Below the pieces are notes generated by a model, which saw only the letters and a list, made by a program, of their open reading frames with translations, was not told where the DNA came from and did not search any database. A stretch of DNA of 64,000 nucleotides from DASRFA01 sp035651755 (GTDB lineage: Bacteria; Desulfobacterota; Binatia; UBA12015): the NCBI GenBank assembly GCA_035651755.1, contig DASRFA010000043.1, positions 1 through 64,000 on the forward strand, read 5' to 3'. This document shows, piece after piece, positions 34,582 to 44,360 of the stretch. The position numbers were made by a program, and so were the translations under genes. The first letter of the stretch is position 1. Every line of letters starts with the position of its first letter.

Positions 34582-35855
34582 CGCAGTTCGTCCAGCAACT
34601 CCGCGGGGAAGGGCTCCGCATCTCGATCGCGGAGACGCTCGACGCGATGGCCGCCGTCAAGCGCGCAGGCGTCGACCCGGTGGTGCTCCGCGAGTCGCTG
34701 GCGGCGACGCTCGTCAAGGACGAGCTCGACCGCGAGCGCTTCGACGCCGCGTTCGAAGCCTTCTTCGGCCCGCCGCCGCGCTCCTCCGAGAAGCGCGGAC
34801 GGCGCGGGCCCGCGGCGGGCGACCCGAGCGCGGCGAGCGGCGGGCGAAGCGGAGGCAGCGGAGCGGGCGGAGGGGGCGCTCCGAAGCCGCCGCCCGAGGC
34901 AACGCCGGCCGTCCAACCGGTCCCGCCGTCGCGCCCCGGCCAGCCGAGCGCGCCGACACCGACGGATCGCCCCGCGCCGGCGACCGAACGCCGCGCGACC
35001 CCGAGCGCGCGTGCGGCGACCGACCGCGAGAAGAAGGACGTTGCGGGCCGTGCGGCGGCGGAGCGCGAAGCGCCGCGCCGGACCGGCGACGACTCCCGGG
35101 CCGCGAGCGAGCGCGCGCGCGCGGGCCGAGGGAGCGACCGCCGCGAGATTCTGCGGAAGCCGCTCACCGAGCTCACGCCCGGCGAGCTCGACGAGGCTGC
35201 CGAGCTCGCCCGCGAGCTCGGCCGTCGCTTCGCCGCGCGCGCTTCGCGCCGCGAGCGACGCCAGCGCACCGGCAGGATCGACGTGCGCCGCACGATCCGG
35301 AGCTCGCTCGGACGCGGCGGCGCGATGATCGTCCTCGAGCGGCGCGGGCGGCGCCCCGGGAAGCCGCGGCTCGTCGTCCTGTGCGACGTCTCGGGCTCGG
35401 TCGCGCGCGCGAGCGAGCTGCTGCTGTCGATCGTCGCGGCCGCCGAGACCGCATTCCAGCGCGTCACGCGCTTCGCGTACGTCGACCGGCTCGTGCCGAT
35501 CGCGTTCGAGGGCGGGCACGTGCTGCCCGAGGGCGAGCTCGACCTGTGGGCGCGCTCCGACTTCGGCGCGGTCCTGCGCGAGCTCGAGGAGCGCTTCGCC
35601 GAGCGCCTCGACCGCTCGACGGTCGTGCTCGTGCTCGGCGACGCGCGCAACAACCGCCGGCCGCCGCGCGCCGACGTGCTGAGGCGGCTCGCGCGTCGCG
35701 CGCGCGCCGTCGTCTTCGCGGTGCCCGAGCCGCGCGCGCGCTGGAACACCGGCGACAGCGCGCTCGCGGCGTATGCGACGGCGTGCGACCTCGTCGTCGA
35801 AGCGACGACGCTCGAAGGCCTTCTGCGCGCGGTGCGCGACGTCGCGCGCCGCTGA
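34566..35855 (+). CDS. VWA-domain (CoxE-like) protein
   Basis: A 429-residue protein. Residues 1-70 (LTQFVQQLRGEGLRISIAET) match the N-terminus of CoxE-like VWA proteins. A 120-residue Pro/Ala/Arg-rich disordered linker follows. The VWA domain from about 265 has the MIDAS motif DVSGS (274-278) and VLGDARNN. CoxE-type proteins work with MoxR/CoxD ATPases in cofactor maturation; the only MoxR gene here is 20 kb upstream. The GTG at 34566 lies 16 bases inside the potA-like gene, implying coupling. Confidence 0.88.
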   Translation: MRARLTQFVQQLRGEGLRISIAETLDAMAAVKRAGVDPVVLRESLAATLVKDELDRERFDAAFEAFFGPPPRSSEKRGRRGPAAGDPSAASGGRSGGSGAGGGGAPKPPPEATPAVQPVPPSRPGQPSAPTPTDRPAPATERRATPSARAATDREKKDVAGRAAAEREAPRRTGDDSRAASERARAGRGSDRREILRKPLTELTPGELDEAAELARELGRRFAARASRRERRQRTGRIDVRRTIRSSLGRGGAMIVLERRGRRPGKPRLVVLCDVSGSVARASELLLSIVAAAETAFQRVTRFAYVDRLVPIAFEGGHVLPEGELDLWARSDFGAVLRELEERFAERLDRSTVVLVLGDARNNRRPPRADVLRRLARRARAVVFAVPEPRARWNTGDSALAAYATACDLVVEATTLEGLLRAVRDVARR

Positions 35856-35904
35856 GCGCGCACGCCATGGCGGGCGCCCGCCGCCTCCGCTAGAGATCGC
35901 CCCG

Positions 35905-36282
35905 GTGGAAGCGCGCGGCCGCGACGGCGGGCGAGCGGGGACGCGCATCCTCGCGGAGGGCGAGCTCGCCGACGGCGAGTCGCGGAAATTCCGCCTCCAG
36001 TGCGACGGCCGCGAGCTCGAATGCTTCGTCGTCCGCTGGCGCGGCGAGCTGCACGCGTACGTGAACGAGTGCCGCCACGTCGCGATGAGCCTCGACTGGG
36101 TCGAGAACCAGTTCTTCACCGAGGACGCGGAGCTGCTCCTCTGCCCGACGCACGGCGCGCTCTACGCCCCCGACACGGGCGAGTGCGTGGCCGGTCCGCC
36201 GTGCGGCAAATCGCTCTTCCGGGTGCCGCTGGTGCAGCAGGGCGGCGACGTCGTCGCCCTCTGTCCCGATCTGCCGCGCTAG
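35905..36282 (+). CDS. Rieske-type 2Fe-2S protein
   Basis: A 125-residue Rieske ferredoxin. Ligands are Cys56-x-His58 in ECRHVAMSL and Cys80-x2-His83 in LLCPTHGALY. It probably hands electrons to an oxygenase or reductase not encoded here. GTG at 35905 is preceded by AGAGAT but no strong Shine-Dalgarno. It follows the VWA gene by 49 bases and is convergent with gpsA. Confidence 0.9.
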   Translation: MEARGRDGGRAGTRILAEGELADGESRKFRLQCDGRELECFVVRWRGELHAYVNECRHVAMSLDWVENQFFTEDAELLLCPTHGALYAPDTGECVAGPPCGKSLFRVPLVQQGGDVVALCPDLPR

Positions 36283-36357
36283 CACCGCGCGGAAGGCACA
36301 GGCGTTCGTACGACGTCGCACGCGGTCGCGCTCGGGAGCCGTGGCTGATTCCACGCC

Positions 36358-37383
36358 TCACGGGGTCGAACGGGCGCAAGCTTCGCCGTCGGGAACCTCG
36401 GGGCCCGGTGGGCGCCGGACGAGGCCCCGGTAGGCGTCGAGGGCGGTCACCTCACCGCGCACGACGCGGTCGATCTCGCGCGTGATCGGCATGTCGATGT
36501 CGTGCCGTCTCCCGAGCTCCAGGGCCAGCGCGCAGGTGTGAACCCCTTCGGGCACCATGCGCATCCCGCCGACGATCTCGTCGAGCTTGCGGCCCTTTCC
36601 GAGCTGCTCGCCGACGGTGCGGTTTCGGCTGAGCGGGCTCGTGCAGGTGGCGAGGAGGTCCCCGAGGCCGGCAAGCCCGGCGAAGGTCGCCGCCTCGCCG
36701 CCCATGGCGACCCCGAGTCGGGTGAGCTCGGCGAGGCCGCGCGTGATCACGAGGGCACGCGTGTTGTCGCCGACCCCCACGCCGTCGGCCATTCCGGCCG
36801 CGATCGCGATCACGTTCTTGAGCGCGCCGGCCAGCTCCACGCCAACCACGTCGCGCGTCGTGTACACGCGATAGAGGCCGCTGTTGAAGAGGTCCTGCAG
36901 CCTCTTTGCGACGGGCTCGTCGGGGCATGCCACGACCGCGCCGGCGGCATACCCGGCCATGACCTCGCGGGCCAGGTTCGGCCCGGACAGCACGGCTCGC
37001 GGGTTGTCGGGTAACAGCTGAGCGATGACCTCGGTCATCCGAAGGAGCGACCCCGGCTCGAGGCCCTTCGTGACGCTCACGATCGGGAGCGACGGTCGGA
37101 CGAACGGGGCCGCCTGCTCGAGGACCGCCCGCAGATAGGGCGATGGCACGGCCGTGACGATGACCTCCGCCGACCCGGCCGCGTCCTCCAACGACCGCGT
37201 CGCTCGAAGCGTCGCCGGAAGCTCGAAGCCCTTCAGGTAGAGGCTGTTCGAACGTCGCGCATTGATCTCCGCCACGACGTCGTCCTCGAGCCCCCAGATC
37301 GTGGTCGGGCCGCGCCGCGCACACCTCGACGCGAGCGTCGTTCCCCAGGAGCCGGCACCGATCACCGTGACCGCCGGCCTCAT
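36358..37383 (-). CDS. gpsA: NAD(P)-dependent glycerol-3-phosphate dehydrogenase
   Basis: A 341-residue enzyme reducing dihydroxyacetone phosphate to sn-glycerol 3-phosphate for phospholipids. GAGSWGTTLA (9-18) binds NAD(P); SVTKGLEPGSL, LSGPNLAREV, the catalytic-lysine region ELAGALKNVIAIAAGMADG and AGLGDLLATCTSPLSRNRTV are all classic GpsA blocks. ATG at 37383 overlaps the plsC stop (ATGA), so glycerol-phosphate synthesis and acylation are coupled. Confidence 0.97.
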   Translation of the reverse strand: MRPAVTVIGAGSWGTTLASRCARRGPTTIWGLEDDVVAEINARRSNSLYLKGFELPATLRATRSLEDAAGSAEVIVTAVPSPYLRAVLEQAAPFVRPSLPIVSVTKGLEPGSLLRMTEVIAQLLPDNPRAVLSGPNLAREVMAGYAAGAVVACPDEPVAKRLQDLFNSGLYRVYTTRDVVGVELAGALKNVIAIAAGMADGVGVGDNTRALVITRGLAELTRLGVAMGGEAATFAGLAGLGDLLATCTSPLSRNRTVGEQLGKGRKLDEIVGGMRMVPEGVHTCALALELGRRHDIDMPITREIDRVVRGEVTALDAYRGLVRRPPGPEVPDGEACARSTP

Positions 37384-38297
37384 GGACGCGACCCTTGCTT
37401 CGGCGCGGACAGGAACGACTCGGGATGCGATGGCGATGAGCCCGGCGCGATGCGGGACGTCGCATCGGCGCCGGAAATCCCGAAGGCGTGGCCGGCAAAG
37501 GAGCCGAGATCGCGTCGATCGGCAACCCCGCCGTCTTCCGGGCGGAGAGCCTCGATCAATGCTTGACGGACGTGCTCCTTGAGCTGGTGGCGGTCTTCCA
37601 ACGTGAGGTCAGCGGTGGGGATGGGGTCGAGGATCTCCACGACCACGCGGCCTCCGGGAATGGTGAGGTATCCGTGTGCCGGCATCACCAGCGCCGCGTT
37701 GTGGATCGCGACCGGCACGACCGGGACCTGCTCCTGGATGGCGAATACGAAAGCGCCCGACTTCCATGGAAGCATCGTCCCGGGTGGGGCGCGGGTACCC
37801 TCGGGAAAGATCACCACCGAGACGCGCCTTCCGAGGTTTGCGGCCGCCTCGTCGAGCGTGCGCTTGGCGAGCTCGGGATTCTCCCGGTCGATCGGAATCA
37901 TCCCGAGGGCGCGCATTGCCGCTCCGAGCACCGGCTCGTCGAACAGCTCGCGCTTGGCCGCGTACCGCGCCGTCGGGAGCGCCTCCATGAGAGCAGTGAT
38001 GTCGGCGTGGCTGCGGTGATCGGGAGTGAAGACGTAGGCTTGTCCCGGGTGCAGCTTGTCGAGGCCGAGCACTTCGACGCGGATGCCGACGAGCCGGTTC
38101 GTGAGGCGCGCCGACGCCGAGAAGAGCCGCTGCCCGTAGCCGCGATTCGGAAAGACCTTCTCCAGCCAGACGATCAGCGAGCTCGCGGTGAAGATGTGGG
38201 CCCGCCAGATGAGTCGGTTGAGCGAGGCACGCCACCCCGGGTAGCGGCGCTCACCGGCCGAGTCCGGATCGGACCCGACGGCGAAGGGCTTCTTCAT
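37380..38297 (-). CDS. plsC: 1-acylglycerol-3-phosphate acyltransferase (PlsC-like)
   Basis: A 305-residue acyltransferase that acylates lysophosphatidate. HRSHAD (HX4D at 94-99) is the catalytic motif and FPEGTR (164-169) binds the glycerol-phosphate. A hydrophobic segment near 30-45 anchors it to the membrane. AGGAGG lies 6 bases before the ATG at 38297. A roughly 50-residue C-terminal tail is extra. It precedes gpsA in one operon. Confidence 0.93.
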   Translation of the reverse strand: MKKPFAVGSDPDSAGERRYPGWRASLNRLIWRAHIFTASSLIVWLEKVFPNRGYGQRLFSASARLTNRLVGIRVEVLGLDKLHPGQAYVFTPDHRSHADITALMEALPTARYAAKRELFDEPVLGAAMRALGMIPIDRENPELAKRTLDEAAANLGRRVSVVIFPEGTRAPPGTMLPWKSGAFVFAIQEQVPVVPVAIHNAALVMPAHGYLTIPGGRVVVEILDPIPTADLTLEDRHQLKEHVRQALIEALRPEDGGVADRRDLGSFAGHAFGISGADATSRIAPGSSPSHPESFLSAPKQGSRP

Positions 38298-38720
38298 GGA
38301 GACCTCCTCGCGACGTCGTTTCCCCCGGCGGCGCACGCCATGACGTCGGGCTTCGCCGCAGCCCATCGAACTCTGGCCTTGATGATCGTCTCGATCGTCC
38401 CACGGATCGGCCGGCCGGGCGTCGACCGTCCACCGGACACGCTTCCCTCCGTGCGAGATGCTCTCAGCAAGCGGCATACCCGCCCGGCTGGCACGCAGAG
38501 CGACGCCGGGCAGAGCGGCGCCGGGCCGCCGGCGTCGAAGCTCCCCGCGGCCGCGCTTTGCGACCGTGGGAAGGCAGATCGCTCGACATTATCGAGATTG
38601 GGAGTGGTCCGAGGACCACCCTCAGCTCATTCCCGGACCGCGATGGCGGGGCGCGCGCGGGCGGGCGATCGCGAGACGACGGAAGGGTGAGGCCGCGCCG
38701 GGAAGCGCGCCGCCCTCAGA

Positions 38721-38806
38721 CGCGAGCGAAGCGAGCCCGCGGGGAGTGGGGCCCCGGCGGGCTTTGCCCGACGGGGCGAGGGGAGCGATCCCCTCGTGCG
38801 ACAACT
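38721..38806 (+). repeat. REP-like hairpin repeat, unit 3
   Basis: The unit has GAGCCCGCGGGGAGTGGGG followed by a stem CCCCGGCGGGC/GCCCGACGGGG around TTT with one G-A mismatch, then a GAGGGGA/TCCCCTC hairpin and a GTGCGACAA tail. It is the best-formed member of the family. Confidence 0.85.
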
Positions 38807-38807
38807 T

Positions 38808-38857
38808 GGGGCCCCGGCGGGCTTTGCCCGACGGGGCGAGGGGAGCGATCCCCTCGT
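38808..38857 (+). repeat. REP-like hairpin repeat, unit 4 (exact partial duplicate)
   Basis: The 50 bases at 38808-38857 are identical to 38748-38797, a 60-base period. The leading GCGGGGAGT portion is absent in this second copy, so it is a tandem duplication of the hairpin part only. Confidence 0.9.
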
Positions 38858-38867
38858 TGAGATGGTC

Positions 38868-39116
38868 TCACTCCGGCTCGTCGCCGAAGTGCGCCCGGAT
38901 GATCCTCTGCTTCAGGTAGTCGAGGGTCCCCAGATCCTCGACGATGTCGCCGCCCGTATCGTAGAAGAAGATCTCGCCGTTCTTGTTGCGCCCGACCGCG
39001 ACGAGCCACTCGAGATCGTCCCGGTCCTCGAGCAGATAGTTGATCGTCTGGGCCACGCCGCGGCCCGGGATGATCGTGATCTTCGGTTTGACCGAGGTCT
39101 TCTCTTGCTTGGCCAT
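38868..39116 (-). CDS. Small conserved-looking protein of unknown function
   Basis: An 82-residue protein rich in Lys/Glu/Asp, unlike the Arg/Ala-rich background of false reading frames. IIPGRGVAQTINYLLEDRDD and VAVGRNKNGEIFFYDTGGDI suggest a compact alpha-beta fold with no cysteine. GGAGGAG is 14 bases before the ATG. It is cytoplasmic, with no recognised family. A hairpin repeat ends 10 bases from its stop, and it is transcribed from its own promoter or with nothing upstream within 195 bases. Confidence 0.75.
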   Translation of the reverse strand: MAKQEKTSVKPKITIIPGRGVAQTINYLLEDRDDLEWLVAVGRNKNGEIFFYDTGGDIVEDLGTLDYLKQRIIRAHFGDEPE

Positions 39117-39311
39117 GGATCGGATCGCTCCTCCGCCGCGTCCGGCTTCGCCCGGCGCACGGCGCGGACCGACCTGCCCCCTCGCAGGCCCGCCGATTTG
39201 CCATACGATAGGGACCGAGAACTCTCTAAGTCAACCTGAAGTCGCCGCGCGCGCGCTTCCGCGGCACGCGTGCCGCGCAGCCGCCGTGCGCCGGCGCAAG
39301 AAACGCGTGGA

Positions 39312-40094
39312 TCACGACGTGCCGGGGCGCCAGGCGCCCTTCGGCAACGGCTCGAGGCTCGGCCCTTTCACCATCACCTTCAGCGCCCGGCCTGCGAGCG
39401 AGTCGTCGCGCACGAGCGTGAGGACGCCTTCGGCGACGTCGTCGGGCGAGAGGAGCGGCATGTCGGGCGGAATGAACGCCGAAAACGCGGCGTTCGCGGC
39501 GCCTCCCGGCCCGCGCACCATCCCCGTGTCGGTCGCCCCCGGGCAGACGCAGTTCACGCGGATGCGATCGCTCTCGGCGAGCGGCGCGAGGGACAGCGTC
39601 AGCATCACGACGCCGCCCTTGGTGGCGGCGTAGACCGCGTCCGGCGGGTAGCCCGAGAGCCCGGCGAGCGACGCGGTGTTGACGATCGCTCCGCCGCCCC
39701 GCCGGCGCATCGCCGAGATCCCGATCTGCGTGCCGATGATGACCGCGCGCAGGTTCACGTCGAGCATGCGCGTCCAGACGGCGATCGGCGCGTCGGGGTA
39801 GAGCGGCGGCGGAGCGAGGACGCCGGCGTTGTTGTGGAGGATGTCGAGCCCGCCGTGGCGCCGCTCGACGTCGCGAACGACCTCCTCGAAGCGCGCGGCG
39901 TCCGTCACGTCGAGCGCGACGGCTTCGCAGCGCCCGCCCGCGGCGACCGCCTCGCGGGCCGTCTCGCGCGCGCCGGGCTCGTCGACGTCGGCCGCGATCA
40001 CGACGGCGCCGGCTTCGCACAGCTTCCGGGCGCTCGCGCGGCCGATGCCCGACCCTGCGCCCGTGACGATCGCGACCTTGTCCCGGGGATCCAT
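39312..40094 (-). CDS. Short-chain dehydrogenase/reductase (SDR)
   Basis: A 260-residue classical SDR. TGAGSGIG (11-18), NNAG (88-91), and the catalytic Ser142, Tyr155 and Lys159 (YAATK) are intact; Asp36 in ADVDEP suggests NAD preference. CVCPGATDTGMV is the typical substrate-side loop. Normal length. It is divergent from the GNAT-like gene with 107 bases between. Substrate unknown. Confidence 0.93.
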   Translation of the reverse strand: MDPRDKVAIVTGAGSGIGRASARKLCEAGAVVIAADVDEPGARETAREAVAAGGRCEAVALDVTDAARFEEVVRDVERRHGGLDILHNNAGVLAPPPLYPDAPIAVWTRMLDVNLRAVIIGTQIGISAMRRRGGGAIVNTASLAGLSGYPPDAVYAATKGGVVMLTLSLAPLAESDRIRVNCVCPGATDTGMVRGPGGAANAAFSAFIPPDMPLLSPDDVAEGVLTLVRDDSLAGRALKVMVKGPSLEPLPKGAWRPGTS

Positions 40095-40201
40095 GACCGC
40101 GGCCGCGATGATGGCGCGGCAGGCGGCCGCCGCGCAAGCGCGCGCACGGACGCGCCCGCCCGCGACGACAAGCCGCCGACCGTGTGGTAAGGCCGGCCGC
40201 G

Positions 40202-40666
40202 ATGCGCGGACGCCACGCCGACGCGCCCGCGCCGCGCCTGCGACGCGCGCGCCGCGACGACATCGCGGCGCTCCTCGATCACGTCGGGGGTCCCGCGGCG
40301 GGCCGTCTCCGGGCGCTGCGACGGGTGCTGAAGACCCTCGTCGCCGACGTCTACGTCCTCGACGCCGGCGATGCGGTGCGCGGCGTCGTGGCCGTCACCT
40401 ACCGGCGAAGCCTCGCGCGCGGCGGGCTGACCGCGACGGTCGACCTTCTGCGCGCTTTTCCGGCCGGCGATGCGGCGGCCGGCGAAGACGTCCTGCGAGC
40501 CCTCGTCGGCTGCGCGCTCGAGCGCGCGCGCCGGCGCGGCTGCGTCACGATCGATTCCCCGCTGGCGGACGTGGACGCGGTGCGGGCGCTCGAGGACGCG
40601 GGCCTCGCTCCGGTTGCGACGCAGCGCGAGCTCTCGCTACGAAGCGCTCCTTGCGAGCCGGCCTGA
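40202..40666 (+). CDS. GNAT-like N-acetyltransferase
   Basis: A 154-residue protein with an acetyltransferase-like layout: LRRARRDDIAALLDHVGG (start), DVYVLDAGDAVRGVVAVTYRR (central strands), and VLRALVGCALERARRRGC before IDSPLADVDAVRALEDAGL. The classic R-x-x-G-x-G/A acetyl-CoA loop is not clear, so assignment is tentative. ATG at 40202; a GTG at 40184 is possible. It is followed by the small coiled-coil gene after 33 bases. Confidence 0.65.
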   Translation: MRGRHADAPAPRLRRARRDDIAALLDHVGGPAAGRLRALRRVLKTLVADVYVLDAGDAVRGVVAVTYRRSLARGGLTATVDLLRAFPAGDAAAGEDVLRALVGCALERARRRGCVTIDSPLADVDAVRALEDAGLAPVATQRELSLRSAPCEPA

Positions 40667-40699
40667 CGCGGCGGCCACGGCGGACATGCGAGGAGACAC

Positions 40700-41140
40700 A
40701 TGACTCGATTCATCATCGGGCTCTTGCTCGGGCTCCTGCTCGGGATCGCCGGGACGACGGCCTTCCTCATCACGGCGGGCGGCGCCGACTACTTCGTCAC
40801 CGCGAGCCCGCGCGTCCGCGAGCTCGAGACGTCGCTCAAGAGTGCGGAGCAGGACCGGCAGTGGCTCCGCCAGCGGCTGGGGGAGGCGAACGACGTCATG
40901 GCGCGGCTCGAGTCGCGCTTCGTCGCGCTGTCCGCCCGCTTCGAGACGCTGGCGACCAGCATGGAGGGCTCGCCCGCCGCGCGCGCGCTCGCGGGCACGG
41001 ACGGCGAGCACGCCGCTCCACCGCCGCCGGCGGCGCCGGTGCCGTCGCCGTCAGGCGCCAGCTCGTCGGGGAAGTCGTCCTCGCCCGGCTCCGCCGCGCG
41101 CGCGCTCGCAACGCCGACGCCGACCCCGAGCGGCGCCTAG
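40700..41140 (+). CDS. Membrane-anchored coiled-coil protein of unknown function
   Basis: A 146-residue protein. One membrane helix (residues 4-24, FIIGLLLGLLLGIAGTTAFL), a helical coiled-coil region (about 38-95, ELETSLKSAEQDRQWLRQRL) and a Pro/Ser/Ala-rich tail are visible. AGGAGACAC precedes the ATG directly. No homologous family is recognised. It may be a periplasmic-facing tether. It shares a run with the GNAT-like gene. Confidence 0.7.
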   Translation: MTRFIIGLLLGLLLGIAGTTAFLITAGGADYFVTASPRVRELETSLKSAEQDRQWLRQRLGEANDVMARLESRFVALSARFETLATSMEGSPAARALAGTDGEHAAPPPPAAPVPSPSGASSSGKSSSPGSAARALATPTPTPSGA

Positions 41141-41172
41141 CGTTTCACGACGCTGCGAGCATCCCTCAAGAT

Positions 41173-41248
41173 GCGATCCCGCAGGGAGTGGGGCCCCGTT
41201 CGGCTTTGCCGAATGGGGCGAGGGAAGCGTTTCCCTCGTGAGACAACC
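41173..41248 (+). repeat. REP-like hairpin repeat, unit 5
   Basis: The unit includes GCAGGGAGTGGGG, the stem CCCCGTTCGGC/GCCGAATGGGG around TTT (one G-T wobble), a second hairpin GGGAAGCGTTTCCC and a GTGAGACAA tail. It lies between the coiled-coil and protease gene ends. Confidence 0.85.
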
Positions 41249-41250
41249 CG

Positions 41251-43149
<1,899 letters not shown>

Positions 43150-43473
43150 GTGCAACACCCCCGCGGCCCGTGGGAGCAACGCGGGTGCCATTGCGGCGCG
43201 CAGCGCGATCTGGCGATTTTCCTCGCGCCATCGGGCGCCGCCGCCGATCGCGGAGCGAACGCGGCAGCAACCGGCGTGACGCTACGACGAAATCGTGACG
43301 GGGCGAAAGGAATCCGACCGCGCAGAAATGCGGGGGGACCGAGCGTAGATGTCGCTGCTCGGCGCTCGCCGGCACAGAGCGTCAAGCGCCGACGCGCGAT
43401 CGTTGACGCCATGGCGAAACTCACCTAAGTCCCAGGCGTCCGCCGGCCGAAACGCGCGCGGCGACGAACGCAG
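43150..43473. other. Divergent intergenic stretch between the protease and MBL genes
   Basis: This stretch of 324 bases separates divergent genes, so it should hold both promoters. The only site I can support is the candidate promoter at 43403-43431 for the MBL gene. No gene is seen. Confidence 0.6.
43403..43431 (+). promoter_or_regulatory. Candidate sigma-70-type promoter for the MBL gene
   Basis: TTGACG (43403-43408), a 17-base spacer and TAAGTC (43426-43431) form a plausible -35/-10 pair, predicting a leader of about 36 bases before the ATG at 43474. One mismatch is in the -35 box and two in the -10 box. Confidence 0.4.
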
Positions 43474-44265
43474 ATGGCGACGCAACCGGCAATGACGTTG
43501 ACGTGCCTCGGCACGAGCGACGCGTTCGGCAGCGCGGGTCGACACTGCGCCGGATACCTCGTCGCGACCCCGGCCGGCCGCCTCCTCGTCGACGCCGGCC
43601 CGAGCGTCCTGAGCGCGCTCAAGTCCGCCGGCGAATCGACCAATGCGATCGACGCGGTCGTGCTGAGCCACCTGCACGGCGACCACTTCGGCGGCGTTCC
43701 GTTCATGCTGCTCGAGGCGACGTACGATGCGCCTCGGCCCCGTCCGCTGGTCGTCGTCGGTCCGCTCGGGACCGAGGCGCGCGTCTTCGAGCTCTTCCGC
43801 GCGCTCTACTCCGACGCCGGACGCGATCCGCTTCCGTTCCCCTTGCGCTTCGTCGAGCTCGACGCGCACGACGCGCACGAGATCGCCGACCTCCGCATCG
43901 AGACGTTCGCGGTCCCGCACATGCGGAGCGGCCTCGCGCTCGGGCTCCGCCTGCGCGCGCCGTCGCGGACGTTCGTCTACTCGGGCGACAGCGCGTGGAC
44001 GGACGTGCTGCTCGCCGAGTCGAGCGGCGCGGATCTGTTTCTGTGCGATTGCTCGACGTTCGACACGCCGGTGCCCGGGCACGTCCGGTACCGCGAGATC
44101 GAGGCGAACCGCGCGCGCTTCGAGTGCCGCGATCTGCTCCTCACCCACCTCGGACGCGAGATGCGGGCGCGGAGCGCCGAGATCCCGGAGAAGCTCGCCA
44201 ACGACGGCTTGCGCGTCGCGATCGGCGAGCCCGCGACGCGCCCGGCGCGGCCGCGCCGCCGCTGA
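43474..44265 (+). CDS. MBL-fold metallo-hydrolase
   Basis: A 263-residue metallo-beta-lactamase-fold protein. LSHLHGDHFGG is the zinc-binding HxHxDH motif, with further His/Asp in VPHMRSG, YSGDSAW, and LTHLGREM. The C-terminal layout resembles ribonuclease Z/phosphodiesterase-like proteins. It may hydrolyse a phosphodiester or thioester; the substrate is unknown. It precedes the HMGCS-like gene by 95 bases. Confidence 0.9.
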   Translation: MATQPAMTLTCLGTSDAFGSAGRHCAGYLVATPAGRLLVDAGPSVLSALKSAGESTNAIDAVVLSHLHGDHFGGVPFMLLEATYDAPRPRPLVVVGPLGTEARVFELFRALYSDAGRDPLPFPLRFVELDAHDAHEIADLRIETFAVPHMRSGLALGLRLRAPSRTFVYSGDSAWTDVLLAESSGADLFLCDCSTFDTPVPGHVRYREIEANRARFECRDLLLTHLGREMRARSAEIPEKLANDGLRVAIGEPATRPARPRRR

Positions 44266-44360
44266 CGCTCGTTCCGTCGCCTGGTCCGGAACCGGTCCGC
44301 TTGCGAGGGGTGAGCGGCGATCGTACTCCTCTTCGTTCCCGACTTCGTTGAGGAGACCCC

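Larger units (their letters stand above)
38298..38867. other. Intergenic stretch with hairpin repeats
   Basis: No gene is seen in these 570 bases. Positions 38721-38857 hold two hairpin repeat units; 38298-38720 is the presumed plsC promoter side and shows no motif I can defend. Confidence 0.6.
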
